The translations under genes were made by a program, and so were the position numbers. From an uncultured Desulfovibrionaceae bacterium (GTDB lineage: Bacteria > Desulfobacterota > Desulfovibrionia > Desulfovibrionales > Desulfovibrionaceae): 64,000 nt of DNA. This document shows positions 33,704-42,434 of this stretch, piece by piece. Position 1 is the first letter of the stretch. Each line of letters starts with the position of its first letter. The stretch lies in NCBI GenBank assembly GCA_944325195.1, contig CALUZB010000002.1, positions 1 through 64,000 on the forward strand, written 5' to 3'. The notes beneath the pieces are model-generated. The model was not told the DNA's origin. It did no database searches and saw only the letters and a program-made list of their open reading frames with translations.

Positions 33704-34945
33704 CTACATCTTTGCCAATCTGTCCAGACACCAGCGCCGGGTTTTCCGGTCAAGCTCCAGAATGGCCTGCTCGCTCAGGGCGGCTTGCTCCGGCACGGCG
33801 TTCAGCGCCGCCAGAATCATTTCGGGAATGCCGAGAAAGCCGATGCGGCGGTTTAAAAACGCTTCCACCGCGATTTCGTTCGCCGCGTTCAGGATAACCG
33901 GATAGCCGCCGCCTTTACGCATCACCTCGTAGGCGTATTGCAGGCAGGGGAAGTTGACCGGGTCAGGGCTTTCAAAACTCAGGTCTGGCGCGCTGTTCAA
34001 AGACAGGACGGGCACGCCGGAAGGGATTTTACGCGGCCAGGCCAGGGCGTGGGCAATGGGCATACGCATATCCGGGGTACCGAGCTGGGCCAGGTATGAG
34101 CCGTCTCTGAAACAGACCAGGGAATGGGCTATGGATTGTTTATGCACAGTCACGTCAATCTGATCCGGGGGCAGGCCGTAAAGCTGGTGGGCTTCAATCA
34201 CTTCCAGGCCTTTGTTCATCAAAGTGGCGGAATCGATGCTGATTTTCGCGCCCATGCTCCAGTTGGGATGCTTGAGCGCGGCTTCCGGGGTAACGTGTTG
34301 CAATTCCGCCCGGGTGAGGCCCCGAAACGGCCCGCCTGAAGCGGTGATGAGCAGCTTGGCCGGTTCCGGGCAGAGCCGCTCCATTAAAAGCTGGAACAGG
34401 GCGTTGTGTTCGGAATCCACCGGCAGCACCACCGCGCCGTTTTCCGCGCAAATGGCGCGGATCAGCCCCCCCGCCAGCACCAGTGATTCCTTGTTGGCCA
34501 GGGCCACAATTTTACCGGCCCGCGCCGCGGCAAGCGTGGCCCGCAACCCGGCGGCTCCCACCTGAGCGGAGAGCACCAGTTGCGCTTCCTCAAGTCGGGC
34601 CAGCCGGGCGTAGCCTGCCTGTCCGGCCAGAATTTCCGGGTGATAGCCGTCTGCCAGCAGGCGGCGCAAGGGGGCGATCAGGTGTTCTTCCTGCACGGCG
34701 AGCAGGCCGGGACGGTGGCGGTTGGCCTGGCGGGCGAGCAATTCGATGTTTTTTCCGGCCGCCAGAGCTTTGAGCGGGAACTGACGGCTTTGTTCCGGCT
34801 CCAGGGCTTCCAGCACAGCCAGGGCGCTGCGTCCGATTGAGCCGGTTGAGCCCAGAATGACCAGGCCGCGCGGGAAAAAGTCGTGCAGCTTTTCGAGCGG
34901 CAGCGGCGAAATGTAAGCGGGGGTTTTCCAGTCGGATTTAAACAT
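33704..34945 (-). CDS. dxr: 1-deoxy-D-xylulose-5-phosphate reductoisomerase
   Basis: The 413-residue enzyme of the MEP isoprenoid pathway uses NADPH and a divalent metal. LVILGSTGSIGRSALAVL is the cofactor loop near residue 30, ANKESLVLAGG follows, DSEHNALFQLL holds the metal-binding acid, ASGGPFRGLTR the flexible loop, and NWSMGAKISIDSATLMNKGLE the active-site region. The C-terminal domain ends at about residue 410 as in the family. An N-terminal extension of about 25 residues precedes the fold, and no ribosome site is visible at 34945. It follows cdsA by 17 bases. Confidence 0.95.
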   Translation of the reverse strand: MFKSDWKTPAYISPLPLEKLHDFFPRGLVILGSTGSIGRSALAVLEALEPEQSRQFPLKALAAGKNIELLARQANRHRPGLLAVQEEHLIAPLRRLLADGYHPEILAGQAGYARLARLEEAQLVLSAQVGAAGLRATLAAARAGKIVALANKESLVLAGGLIRAICAENGAVVLPVDSEHNALFQLLMERLCPEPAKLLITASGGPFRGLTRAELQHVTPEAALKHPNWSMGAKISIDSATLMNKGLEVIEAHQLYGLPPDQIDVTVHKQSIAHSLVCFRDGSYLAQLGTPDMRMPIAHALAWPRKIPSGVPVLSLNSAPDLSFESPDPVNFPCLQYAYEVMRKGGGYPVILNAANEIAVEAFLNRRIGFLGIPEMILAALNAVPEQAALSEQAILELDRKTRRWCLDRLAKM

Positions 34946-34962
34946 GGCGATATGGGTTCAGG

Positions 34963-35787
34963 TTACAGGCAGAGGAGCATTTTCAGCAGCACGTAAGTAG
35001 GCAGTGCGAACAGGAAGCTGTCGATGCGGTCGAGCATGCCGCCGTGCCCCGGCAGAACGGCGCCGGAATCCTTCACATTGCTGCTGCGTTTGAGGGCCGA
35101 TTCAAAAAAGTCACCGATCTGGGCCATGATGTTGATGACAATGCCGGCCACCAGCCAGTTTGCCCAGAACCCGCCCCAGAAAATCATACCCAGCAGGGTG
35201 ACCACCAGCGAGCAGGCGCCCAGGCTGGCCAGGCAGCCCACCACGCTTTTTTTCGGACTGACCTTGGGCCAGATTTTCCGTTTGCCCCAGGTGGAACCGG
35301 CGTAATAGGCGGCGGCGTCGGATGAGCTCACGGCCACAATGACCAGAAGGATTTCCAGCGAGCCCAGATGAAAGGCAAGTTGCAAAAGCAGCGGCACATA
35401 GGCGAACCCGGCCAACACCAGCATGCTTTTGGACAGACTGGCGTCCGGTTGGGCGGGGTCGTTTGAGCAGGTGCAGCCGAAGCGCACCAGAAAGGAAATT
35501 GCCCCGATCACCGCAGAGGCGATGATGCAGAACATCATGGCGGCGTATGCGTCCAGGAACACCGCTGTGATCAGGCCGCCCCCGGCCAGCAGCCCGGCAA
35601 TTTTTTCAGGCAGCATGTGGGTTAAGCCGGGCCAGAACATCTCGTAAAATTCCTGCTGGGCCAGCAGGGAAGTGAGCAGCAATACAATAAACAGCAGCCA
35701 GCCGCCGAAATAAAGGGCCAGACCCAACACAACCAGAATGGCCACGCCGGTGATCAGGCGCTTTCTATGACCTTGGGGTATGTTCAA
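34963..35787 (-). CDS. cdsA: Phosphatidate cytidylyltransferase
   Basis: The 274-residue membrane enzyme makes CDP-diacylglycerol. SALKRSSNVKDSGAVLPGHG followed by GMLDRIDS is the family signature. About eight hydrophobic spans cover most of the length. It starts with a TTG at 35787 that has AGGAG six bases upstream, and overlaps uppS by 23 bases, so translation is coupled. Confidence 0.94.
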   Translation of the reverse strand: MNIPQGHRKRLITGVAILVVLGLALYFGGWLLFIVLLLTSLLAQQEFYEMFWPGLTHMLPEKIAGLLAGGGLITAVFLDAYAAMMFCIIASAVIGAISFLVRFGCTCSNDPAQPDASLSKSMLVLAGFAYVPLLLQLAFHLGSLEILLVIVAVSSSDAAAYYAGSTWGKRKIWPKVSPKKSVVGCLASLGACSLVVTLLGMIFWGGFWANWLVAGIVINIMAQIGDFFESALKRSSNVKDSGAVLPGHGGMLDRIDSFLFALPTYVLLKMLLCL

Positions 35788-36499
35788 CTTGTTCTCCTGT
35801 GGTTCCGAAACGGCGTTGCCGTCCTGTATAGTCTGTAAGTGCGCGCATCAGTTCCTGACGGTTGAAGTCGGGCCAGAGGGTTGAGGTGAAATAAAACTCG
35901 CTGTACGCGCATTGAAAGAGCAGAAAGTTGCTGATCCTCTGCTCGCCGCTGGTGCGGATGACCAGATCGGGATCGGGCATTCCCGCCGTGTATAGCCGGG
36001 CGGAAACCGCGTCAGGGGTGCACTCTTCCGGCCGCATTCCCTCTGCAAGCATTTGACGGCAGGCCAGGGCGATTTCGTCGCGGCTTGAGTAGTTCAGGGC
36101 CAGATTGACCTGCAGCGCCCGGTTTTGGGCGGTTTTCCGGCACACCTTTTCCAAAGCGGAACGGGTTTGCGCGGGCAGTTCTGCAATTTCCCCAAGCACA
36201 TTCAGGCGAATGTCCTGCTCCGCGAATTTATCCGCTTCCTTCTCCAGAAAATGTGAAAGCAGTTTGAACAGATACCCCACTTCATCAGGTGGTCGTTTCC
36301 AGTTTTCTTTGGAAAAGGTGTACAGCGTGAGGTATCTGATGCCGATTTCCCGGCATGCCGCAACAATATCGCGCGCTGTTTCCACCCCCCGCCTGTGCCC
36401 CTGACTGCGGGGAAGCCCGCGCGCTTTAGCCCAGCGGCCATTGCCGTCCATAATTACGGCAATGTGCAGAGGCAGATGGTTTAACTGCTCTGTAACCAT
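35765..36499 (-). CDS. uppS: Undecaprenyl pyrophosphate synthase
   Basis: This 244-residue cis-prenyltransferase makes the C55 lipid carrier for peptidoglycan and polysaccharide. HIAVIMDGNGRWAKARGLPR puts the catalytic aspartate near residue 18, SQGHRRGVETA follows, and the C-terminal RTSGEQRISNFLLFQCAYSE binds the pyrophosphate. The start at 36499 has GGAG seven bases upstream. The product feeds both MurJ-dependent cell-wall synthesis and the polysaccharide genes in this window. Confidence 0.95.
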   Translation of the reverse strand: MVTEQLNHLPLHIAVIMDGNGRWAKARGLPRSQGHRRGVETARDIVAACREIGIRYLTLYTFSKENWKRPPDEVGYLFKLLSHFLEKEADKFAEQDIRLNVLGEIAELPAQTRSALEKVCRKTAQNRALQVNLALNYSSRDEIALACRQMLAEGMRPEECTPDAVSARLYTAGMPDPDLVIRTSGEQRISNFLLFQCAYSEFYFTSTLWPDFNRQELMRALTDYTGRQRRFGTTGEQVEHTPRS

Positions 36500-36603
36500 G
36501 TATCTCCATACCTTTCAAGTCCGGGCTTCAAACCCGGCCCGGCGGCTCGAAAACCCGCAAAGGGACTTTGCCGGCGGCAAGTCTAAGCCGCACGGATACC
36601 CGA

Positions 36604-36658
36604 CACAGCTCCAACCACAGCAATGGTTTATGCGGTTGCTGTGGCTGGATCGGCTGTG
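36604..36658. other. Long imperfect hairpin between uppS and frr
   Basis: CACAGCTCCAACCACAGCAA on the plus strand pairs with a complementary arm ending CGGCTGTG across a 12-base loop; the inner nine bases pair perfectly. There is no T run on either strand. It lies in the 165-base gap between frr and uppS, inside the operon, and could control RNA stability or the ratio of products. A smaller hairpin, CCGGG/CCCGG, lies nearby at about 36525-36541. Confidence 0.5.
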
Positions 36659-36665
36659 TTGCAAG

Positions 36666-37226
36666 CTACAACTGCATGATGTCCTTTTCTTTGGCCGCAA
36701 GTTTTTCATCTGCTTTGGCCACGCCGGCGTCGGTGATTTTCTGAATTTCATCGTGACTGCGGCGGTGGTCATCTTCCGTAATTTCCTTGTCCTTTTCGGA
36801 TTTCTTCAAGGCGTCGTTGGCTTCGCGCCGGATGTTGCGCAGGGCCACTTTGGCTTCTTCCGTGTATTTTTTAGCCACTTTCACCAGGTCTTTGCGGCGT
36901 TCTTCCGTGAGCGGGGGAATGCTGATGCGCAGCACCTTGCCGTCGTTCACCGGGGACAGACCCAAATCGGATTTCTGAATGGCTTTTTCAATGGCGGAGA
37001 ACGCACCTCTATCCCAAGGCTGAATGGAAATGGTGCGACTGTCGGGAATGGAAACAGTGGCCAGTTGGTTCAGCGGAGTTACCGCGCCGTAGTAATCCAC
37101 CTTAATGGAGTCCACCAGTTCGGTGCTGGCCCGGCCTGTGCGCAGTTTTGAGAATTCCCGGTCAAGGGCGGCCAGGGTTTTTTCCATGCGTTCTTTGGTT
37201 TCTTGCTTCAAAACGTCCAGTTCCAC
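36666..37226 (-). CDS. frr: Ribosome recycling factor
   Basis: The 186-residue protein splits post-termination ribosomes with [30 protein letters not shown], and [20 protein letters not shown] are family marks, and the length is the usual 185. I place the start at the GTG at 37226, which has GGAGG seven bases upstream; the upstream ATG at 37259 lies in pyrH. It follows pyrH by four bases. Confidence 0.96.
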   Translation of the reverse strand: MELDVLKQETKERMEKTLAALDREFSKLRTGRASTELVDSIKVDYYGAVTPLNQLATVSIPDSRTISIQPWDRGAFSAIEKAIQKSDLGLSPVNDGKVLRISIPPLTEERRKDLVKVAKKYTEEAKVALRNIRREANDALKKSEKDKEITEDDHRRSHDEIQKITDAGVAKADEKLAAKEKDIMQL

Positions 37227-37230
37227 TTGT

Positions 37231-37947
37231 TTATCCTCCGTGTACGATTGTTCCAACATTCATGCCCTGCACCACGTTGGTGATGTTGCCCGGGGCCAGA
37301 CTGCACACCATGATCGGCAGATTGTTTTCCATTGCCAACGAAAAGGCGGTTGCGTCCATCACCCGCAGTTTCTTCTGCAACGCCTCAGAATAGCTCAGTT
37401 CTTTATACAACACCGCGTCGGGGTTGGTTACCGGGTCTTTATCGTAAATTCCGTCCACTTTTGTGGCTTTGATAATCGCCTGACAGCGCAGCTCCATGCC
37501 GCGCAGCACCGCAGCGGTATCGGTGGTGAAGTAGGGGTTGCCGGTACCGGCCGAGCAGATGATGATCCGTCCTTTTTCCAGGTGACGTTCCGCCCGGCGC
37601 AGAATATAGGGCTCGCACACTTCCTGCATGGTAATGGCGGAAAGCACCCGGGTGGGGCAGCCCAGTTTCTCCAGAGCGTCCTGCACAGCCACGGCGTTGA
37701 GCACAGTGGCGAGCATGCCCATGTAATCGGCCGGGGCCCGGTTCATGCCTTTGGCCGAGGCGGCCATGCCCCGGAAGATGTTGCCGCCGCCGATGACCAG
37801 GGCCAGTTCCAGCCCCAGCTTGTGGACATGGGCGATTTCCCGGCAAATGGTTGAAACCGTGTCCGGATCAATACCGTATTTTTCTTGCCCTGCAAGGGCT
37901 TCCCCCGAGATTTTCAAAAGCAGCCGTTGATATTTCAGCTCCGACAT
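37231..37947 (-). CDS. pyrH: UMP kinase
   Basis: The 238-residue amino-acid-kinase-fold enzyme phosphorylates [43 protein letters not shown] and [17 protein letters not shown] are present in order. I place the start at the ATG at 37947, with AAGGAATT upstream; the frame runs open much further upstream into the opposite frame of the GT gene and that part is not coding. It is followed directly by frr. Confidence 0.96.
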   Translation of the reverse strand: MSELKYQRLLLKISGEALAGQEKYGIDPDTVSTICREIAHVHKLGLELALVIGGGNIFRGMAASAKGMNRAPADYMGMLATVLNAVAVQDALEKLGCPTRVLSAITMQEVCEPYILRRAERHLEKGRIIICSAGTGNPYFTTDTAAVLRGMELRCQAIIKATKVDGIYDKDPVTNPDAVLYKELSYSEALQKKLRVMDATAFSLAMENNLPIMVCSLAPGNITNVVQGMNVGTIVHGG

Positions 37948-37957
37948 GTGCAATTCC

Positions 37958-38740
37958 TTATTGACGGTCAAAAGGTTCTCCCCAGGATTGTTTTTCCACG
38001 CGCAAATATTTGCTGAAGGCATAAAAAGCGCCGTGCGCCGCGTTGATGAATCCGGCTTTGCCGTCCAGCAGGCCGGCTTTGAAGACATACAGTTTAATAA
38101 ACCGGGCCGCTCCGTGCAGAACGGCCGGGCAAAGGCCGCCTTTTTTGCCCGCAGCGGCCAGAGAAGCGGCTCCCTGACCGGCATAGGCGTTGATTTTATC
38201 CAGATGTTCCGCAAAGTCTTTATAAGGATAATGCAGAATTTCTCCGTCCAGCTTGCGGGTGCGGCCCCGCGGGTTGAAGCGGTAGTGGGCCCCGCTGATT
38301 TCCACCTGCATTTTCGCCGGTTGAAACAGGCGCAGCAGATAATCGGGATACCAGCCGCTGTGCAGCATAAACCGGTTATAATACCACGATTTGCGCCGCA
38401 CGAAACAACCGGCCAGTTCCGCATTTTCCGGTGCGGCCGCCACGCCCAGCACCTGTTCGCGCAAGGACTGAGTACAGATTTCGTCCTGATCGAGCGAGAA
38501 CACCCAGGGCGTGGCAATCTGCCGGAGGGCGAATTCAAACTGGGGGCCGGGCCCGGACCAGGGGTTTTGGATTACTTCCGCCCCCAAGGCGTGGCAAATC
38601 TCCACGGTGGAGTCCGTGCTGAAAGAATCCACAACCAGAATGCGTCGGCAGAACCGGAGGGAGTCAATACATTTTTCCACCAGCCGCTCACCGTTATAAG
38701 TGAGCACCAGGCCGGTGATTTGAGCAGGGCTGTTTTCCAA
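37958..38740 (-). CDS. WaaE/KdtX-like glycosyltransferase family 2
   Basis: The 260-residue enzyme resembles the WaaE group that adds a glucose to the first heptose or Kdo region of the lipopolysaccharide core. [20 protein letters not shown] opens it, [16 protein letters not shown] binds the nucleotide, [11 protein letters not shown] is the metal motif, and [17 protein letters not shown] is typical of the group. It sits between pyrH and the DegT gene, 10 bases from pyrH, which is not the usual neighbour set of pyrH; tsf normally precedes pyrH directly. Confidence 0.82.
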   Translation of the reverse strand: MENSPAQITGLVLTYNGERLVEKCIDSLRFCRRILVVDSFSTDSTVEICHALGAEVIQNPWSGPGPQFEFALRQIATPWVFSLDQDEICTQSLREQVLGVAAAPENAELAGCFVRRKSWYYNRFMLHSGWYPDYLLRLFQPAKMQVEISGAHYRFNPRGRTRKLDGEILHYPYKDFAEHLDKINAYAGQGAASLAAAGKKGGLCPAVLHGAARFIKLYVFKAGLLDGKAGFINAAHGAFYAFSKYLRVEKQSWGEPFDRQ

Positions 38741-38754
38741 AAGCGATCCTGAGG

Positions 38755-39933
38755 TTAAGGGGTTTGCAATATTTCCTTTACAGCCTCAATTACGTCCGTT
38801 ACGTCGCGTTCGTCCAGTTTCGGCGAAAGCGGCAGGCTGAGGGTTTTTCTTCCGTAGGCTGTGGCTTTGGGGTATTCCTCGGCGCGCCAGCCGAACCGCT
38901 GCTGATAGTATGGGTGTTCCGGAATAGCCAGATAGTGCACGCCTACCCCGATTTTCAGGGCAGTGAGCCGCTCCAGGAAGCGGTCGCGGCTGATGCCGCA
39001 TAAATTCTGGTCAACCCCGACGGTGAACAGGTGGCAGGCATGACGGCTGTTTTCCGCTTCTTCCGGCTCAAGCGGAGCGGGCAGTTCCAGTCCGGCCGGG
39101 AAGTCGGGCGCGGAAAAGGCATCCACATATTGTTGCCAGATGCGCCGCCGCTTTTTCCAGTTTTCCTCTACTCTTTCCAATTGATGAATGCCTATGGCCG
39201 CCTGCAGGTCCATCATATTGTATTTGAAGCCGTGATCCACAACCTGATAATGCTTGAATCCGGCGTCGGAGAAGCGGGCCCAGGCGTCCGCGCTCATGCC
39301 GTGCAGGCCCATGATTTTAATGCGGTCAATCAGGGATTTGTGTTTGCTCAGGGCCATGCCGCCCTCGCCGGTAACCACGTTTTTAGTGGCGTAGAAGGAA
39401 TAGCAGGCAAGGTCACCAAAGTGCCCGGAGCCCTGTCCCTTATAGGTGGATTCAATGGCGTGGGCGCAGTCTTCAATTACGCGCAGGTTATGTTTCGCGG
39501 CAATGCGCATGATTTCGTCCATGCGACACATGCGGCCCGCGTAGTGCACCACCATGATCCCCCGGGTTCTGGGGGTGATTTTCCGCTCGATTTCGGCCGG
39601 ATCGATATTCGCAGTGGCCGGGTCAATATCCGCCAGCACCGGGGTTGCCCCCGCATGAATAATGGAGTTGACCGATGAGCAGAAAGTCATGGCTGTGGTG
39701 ATGATTTCGTCGCCGGGCTCAAGGTTCAGGGCCAGGCACGACAGGTGCAGGGCGGCGGTGCAGGAATTGAGCGCGGCCGCATAAGGCAGTTGCTTGTATT
39801 CGGAAAATTCCCGCTCAAAGCGGTGCACTTTCGGACCGGTGCCCAGCCAGGCGTTTTCCAGACTGTCCACCACTTCGGAAATTTCCGCTTGTTCAATCAG
39901 TGGCTGGCCGAATATTAAAAACGAATCACGCAT
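38755..39933 (-). CDS. DegT/DnrJ/EryC1 sugar aminotransferase
   Basis: This is a 392-residue PLP enzyme. NSCTAALHLSCLAL binds the cofactor phosphate, IEDCAHAIESTYKG holds the aspartate, and SFYATKNVVTGEGGMAL carries the Schiff-base lysine. KLDERDVTDVIEAV ends it as in ArnB/PseC relatives. The ATG at 39933 with GGAG five bases upstream is preferred to the longer frame to 39975. The sugar is unknown; with the WaaE-like gene it forms a two-gene surface-sugar insert in a translation and lipid operon. A palindromic repeat lies directly upstream. Confidence 0.85.
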   Translation of the reverse strand: MRDSFLIFGQPLIEQAEISEVVDSLENAWLGTGPKVHRFEREFSEYKQLPYAAALNSCTAALHLSCLALNLEPGDEIITTAMTFCSSVNSIIHAGATPVLADIDPATANIDPAEIERKITPRTRGIMVVHYAGRMCRMDEIMRIAAKHNLRVIEDCAHAIESTYKGQGSGHFGDLACYSFYATKNVVTGEGGMALSKHKSLIDRIKIMGLHGMSADAWARFSDAGFKHYQVVDHGFKYNMMDLQAAIGIHQLERVEENWKKRRRIWQQYVDAFSAPDFPAGLELPAPLEPEEAENSRHACHLFTVGVDQNLCGISRDRFLERLTALKIGVGVHYLAIPEHPYYQQRFGWRAEEYPKATAYGRKTLSLPLSPKLDERDVTDVIEAVKEILQTP

Positions 39934-39943
39934 AATTACTCCG

Positions 39944-40030
39944 TCAGAGCATTTTCTGATTGAAATGTTCTGCATTTCAAGGATTGCGCCGTCTTTCGCG
40001 AGAAAAATGCGGTTTTTCCACTTTCACGCA
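39944..40030 (-). repeat. Palindromic element, copy A, upstream of the DegT gene
   Basis: TTGAAATG (39960-39967) and CATTTCAA (39973-39980) form a perfect eight-base inverted repeat. On the same side the flanks AGAGCATTTTC and GGATTGCGCC, and a CTTTCGCGAGAAAAATGCGG segment, resemble those of copy B at 47.9 kb. It lies between the ribosome site of the DegT gene and the upstream spacer. Confidence 0.6.
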
Positions 40031-40420
40031 ACTACCGGTGCGGGCGTCTGTCTCTTGCGGGCGGAACAAATTGACTTTTACAGCATTTTGCGCTTGAGAT
40101 TTCCGCTTCCCGGCAGGCAGCCCCGCGCCCGGGAGGTGTTCCGGTCACCATCATTCCTGAAGCGGCGGCGCTGCTTATACAGCTTTTGCACCCACTCCGG
40201 ATAATTTAACATGCCGGGTTTACAAAAACAAGGCTAAACCGATGGAAAGCCCGATTATCGCGGTGTGACTTGCGGCAGTTTCACTCCTTGCCGGAATTAT
40301 GGGTGGGGTGGGGGGCTTGCGCTCCCCCGGGAAGCACGCGCCGGGGCATTGCAACAGAACAGAGATTTTCAATGACGAAATGTTTTGAGGTGAGAGCGGG
40401 CAGCGGATATGCCGGAGAGC
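40031..40420. other. Spacer between the tsf terminator and the DegT operon
   Basis: About 390 bases without a supported gene. A 44-codon leftward frame starting near 40212 (MLNYPEWVQKLYKQRRR) is protein-like at its start but has no ribosome site. The promoter of the DegT-pyrH unit should lie here; I see no strong consensus. Confidence 0.4.
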
Positions 40421-40422
40421 AA

Positions 40423-40452
40423 CAAAAAGGGAAGGAACAGGTCCTTCCCTTA
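40423..40452 (-). terminator. Intrinsic terminator of rpsB-tsf
   Basis: AAGGGAAGGA and TCCTTCCCTT (40427-40436 and 40442-40451) form a perfect 10-base stem with a five-base loop; on the minus strand the arm runs into TTTTTG. It lies 30 bases after the tsf stop and separates the ribosomal unit from the DegT-pyrH unit. Confidence 0.85.
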
Positions 40453-40481
40453 AGGTCTTGCAGGAGCCGGAAACGAGCAGC

Positions 40482-41336
40482 CTATTCGTCGCCGAGCTGC
40501 AGCCGGACAAAGGCGCGCACCCCGATTTTATCACCCAGGGCCTTGCCTTCTTCTTCCATCAGTTGGGAAACGGTTTTCTTATCGTCGCGGATATAGGCCT
40601 GTTCTACCAGGCAGACTTCCTGATAGAACTTCTTAATCCGGCCGTCAACGATTTTATCAACCATGTTTTCCGGTTTGCCTTCTTCCAGGGTTTTCTGGCG
40701 CAGCACTTCCCGTTCGCGTTCCACTTCAGCCTGATCCAGGCAGGCGGCGTCTATGGACAGGGGGGAAGCGGCGGCAACCTGCATGGCGATGTTTTTGCCC
40801 AATTCCTTAAACTGCTCGCTGTTTGCCGTTTCCGCTTTTTCGCAGCCCAGCTCCACCAGCACGCCGAGTTTCTGGTTGGTGTGAACGTAAGCGGCGATAA
40901 TGCCGGGTCCGGAAAGCTCCATGCGCACAATGCGGCCGATGATGGTGTTTTCGCCGGTTTGGGCGAGCAGGGTCTGGAATTCCTGTTCCACCAGAGCGCG
41001 CAGCTCTTCAGGGGAAGCCGGATTTTTTTCAAAAGCAGTGTCGGCCAGCAAGTCGGCAAAGGCCTGGAATTTTTCGCCGCGGGAAACAAAGTCGGTTTCG
41101 CAGCGCACTTCAGTAAGCATGGCCACCTTGCCGTCCGCGGACTGGCGCAGGCTTACCCGGCCTTCAGTGGCGGCGCGGGAGGCGCGCTTGGCCACCTGGG
41201 AAAGGCCTTTCTGACGCAGCCAGTCAATGGCCTTGTCCATATCGCCGTTGCATTCCTGCAGGGCTTTTTTGCAGTCCATCATACCAGCCGCGGTTCTTTC
41301 GCGCAGCTCTTTTACCATGTTGATGCTCACGGACAT
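40482..41336 (-). CDS. tsf: Elongation factor Ts
   Basis: The 284-residue protein exchanges GDP for GTP on EF-Tu. VKELRERTAAGMMDCKKALQ is the N-terminal signature, ETDFVSRGEKF follows at about residue 80, and the two core repeats cover the rest. The ATG at 41336 has GGAG about nine bases upstream; the longer frame to 41414 overlaps rpsB and lacks a start site. It is 37 bases downstream of rpsB, as expected. Confidence 0.96.
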   Translation of the reverse strand: MSVSINMVKELRERTAAGMMDCKKALQECNGDMDKAIDWLRQKGLSQVAKRASRAATEGRVSLRQSADGKVAMLTEVRCETDFVSRGEKFQAFADLLADTAFEKNPASPEELRALVEQEFQTLLAQTGENTIIGRIVRMELSGPGIIAAYVHTNQKLGVLVELGCEKAETANSEQFKELGKNIAMQVAAASPLSIDAACLDQAEVEREREVLRQKTLEEGKPENMVDKIVDGRIKKFYQEVCLVEQAYIRDDKKTVSQLMEEEGKALGDKIGVRAFVRLQLGDE

Positions 41337-41373
41337 TATATCTTCTCCAAAAATTCTGAGTTGTGTACTTGGG

Positions 41374-42189
41374 TTAAGCGGTTTGTTCAGCAATATCTTC
41401 AGCCTTGGAAACAACCGCTTCAGTTTCCGGGGCTTCCTGAATCGGAGCTTCCGGAGTTTCAGCGGCCTTTATCTCGCGGGCCAGATCGTCCGGATCCACT
41501 TCTTTGCGCATGGCTTTGCCTTCCAGGCAGGCGTCGGCCATGGCGGAAACAAACAGTTTAATGGCGCGGATTGCGTCATCGTTGCCGGGAATGATGTAAT
41601 CGATCAGATCCGGATCGGAGTTGGTGTCGGTTACGGCCACAATCGGGATACCGAGTTTGCGGCATTCGCTCACGGCGATGTCTTCGCGGTGCGGGTCGAT
41701 GATGAAGCAGAGATCGGGCAGACCGGGCATTTCCTTAATACCACCTAACACGGAATTGAGCTTGTCCAGCTCGCGCTGCAGGCGGAGGATTTCTTTTTTC
41801 TGATAACGGTTGATGCTTCCGTCGGCAAACATGGCTTCCAGCTTGTTCAGGCGCTCGATGCTTTTTTGAATGGTCTGGAAGTTGGTCAGGGTACCGCCCA
41901 TCCAGCGGTTGGTAACGGAAAACTGACCGGCGCGGGCGGCTTCTTCGGCCACAGCGTCCTGGGCCTGGCGCTTGGTGCCCACAAACAATACCCGGCCGCC
42001 TTTGGCCACGGTATCCACCACTTTATCGTGGGCGTTGCGGAACAGTTTCACGGTCTGCTGCAAATCGATGATGTGAATGCCGTTGCGGGTGCCGTAGATG
42101 TAGGGGCGCATTTTAGGGTTCCAGCGGCGGGTCTGGTGACCGAAGTGCACGCCTGTTTCCAGCATTTGCTTCATAGTTACATAAGCCAT
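41374..42189 (-). CDS. rpsB: 30S ribosomal protein S2
   Basis: The 271-residue protein has the S2 core: [20 protein letters not shown] at the start, [18 protein letters not shown] in the coiled-coil region, and [20 protein letters not shown] near residue 195. A 35-residue acidic tail extends beyond the core, longer than in Escherichia coli (241 residues). It starts at an ATG with AAGGAG about seven bases upstream and begins the rpsB-tsf unit. Confidence 0.97.
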   Translation of the reverse strand: MAYVTMKQMLETGVHFGHQTRRWNPKMRPYIYGTRNGIHIIDLQQTVKLFRNAHDKVVDTVAKGGRVLFVGTKRQAQDAVAEEAARAGQFSVTNRWMGGTLTNFQTIQKSIERLNKLEAMFADGSINRYQKKEILRLQRELDKLNSVLGGIKEMPGLPDLCFIIDPHREDIAVSECRKLGIPIVAVTDTNSDPDLIDYIIPGNDDAIRAIKLFVSAMADACLEGKAMRKEVDPDDLAREIKAAETPEAPIQEAPETEAVVSKAEDIAEQTA

Positions 42190-42320
42190 TTGAAACTCCT
42201 TGTCATTTGGGGTTGGCTGCCACCGCCGGCGTAATGCAATCCGCGGTTTGCGGACACCCCAAGGCCGCTTGTTTAAGAGCGACGGCCCGCGCCGGGACGG
42301 TGTGCGTATTTTGGACGTAT

Positions 42321-42349
42321 GCTATATATCAAAATCGGTTAAAATGCAA
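42321..42349 (-). promoter_or_regulatory. Sigma-70 promoter of rpsB-tsf
   Basis: On the minus strand TTGCAT (42344-42349) and TATAGC (42321-42326) are 17 bases apart; the -10 is preceded by a TGATA stretch. The start codon of rpsB is 130 bases downstream, and the leader contains a GC-rich part that could fold, as in S2 autoregulated leaders. Confidence 0.65.
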
Positions 42350-42434
42350 GCAAACTGTGTCCGAAAACGGTGAACGCCTTGACCGGGCTGCTTTTTGGGC
42401 GGGAGTGGAGTGCTTTCGGACCCGGGCGGTGGGG

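Noticed and set aside
33511-33753. An 80-codon leftward frame between dxr and rseP
   Set aside because: It has no ribosome site and overlaps the ends of both real genes.
37231-38538. The 435-residue frame upstream of pyrH
   Set aside because: The extra 197 residues are a shadow of the WaaE-like gene in another frame; the UMP kinase core starts at 37947.
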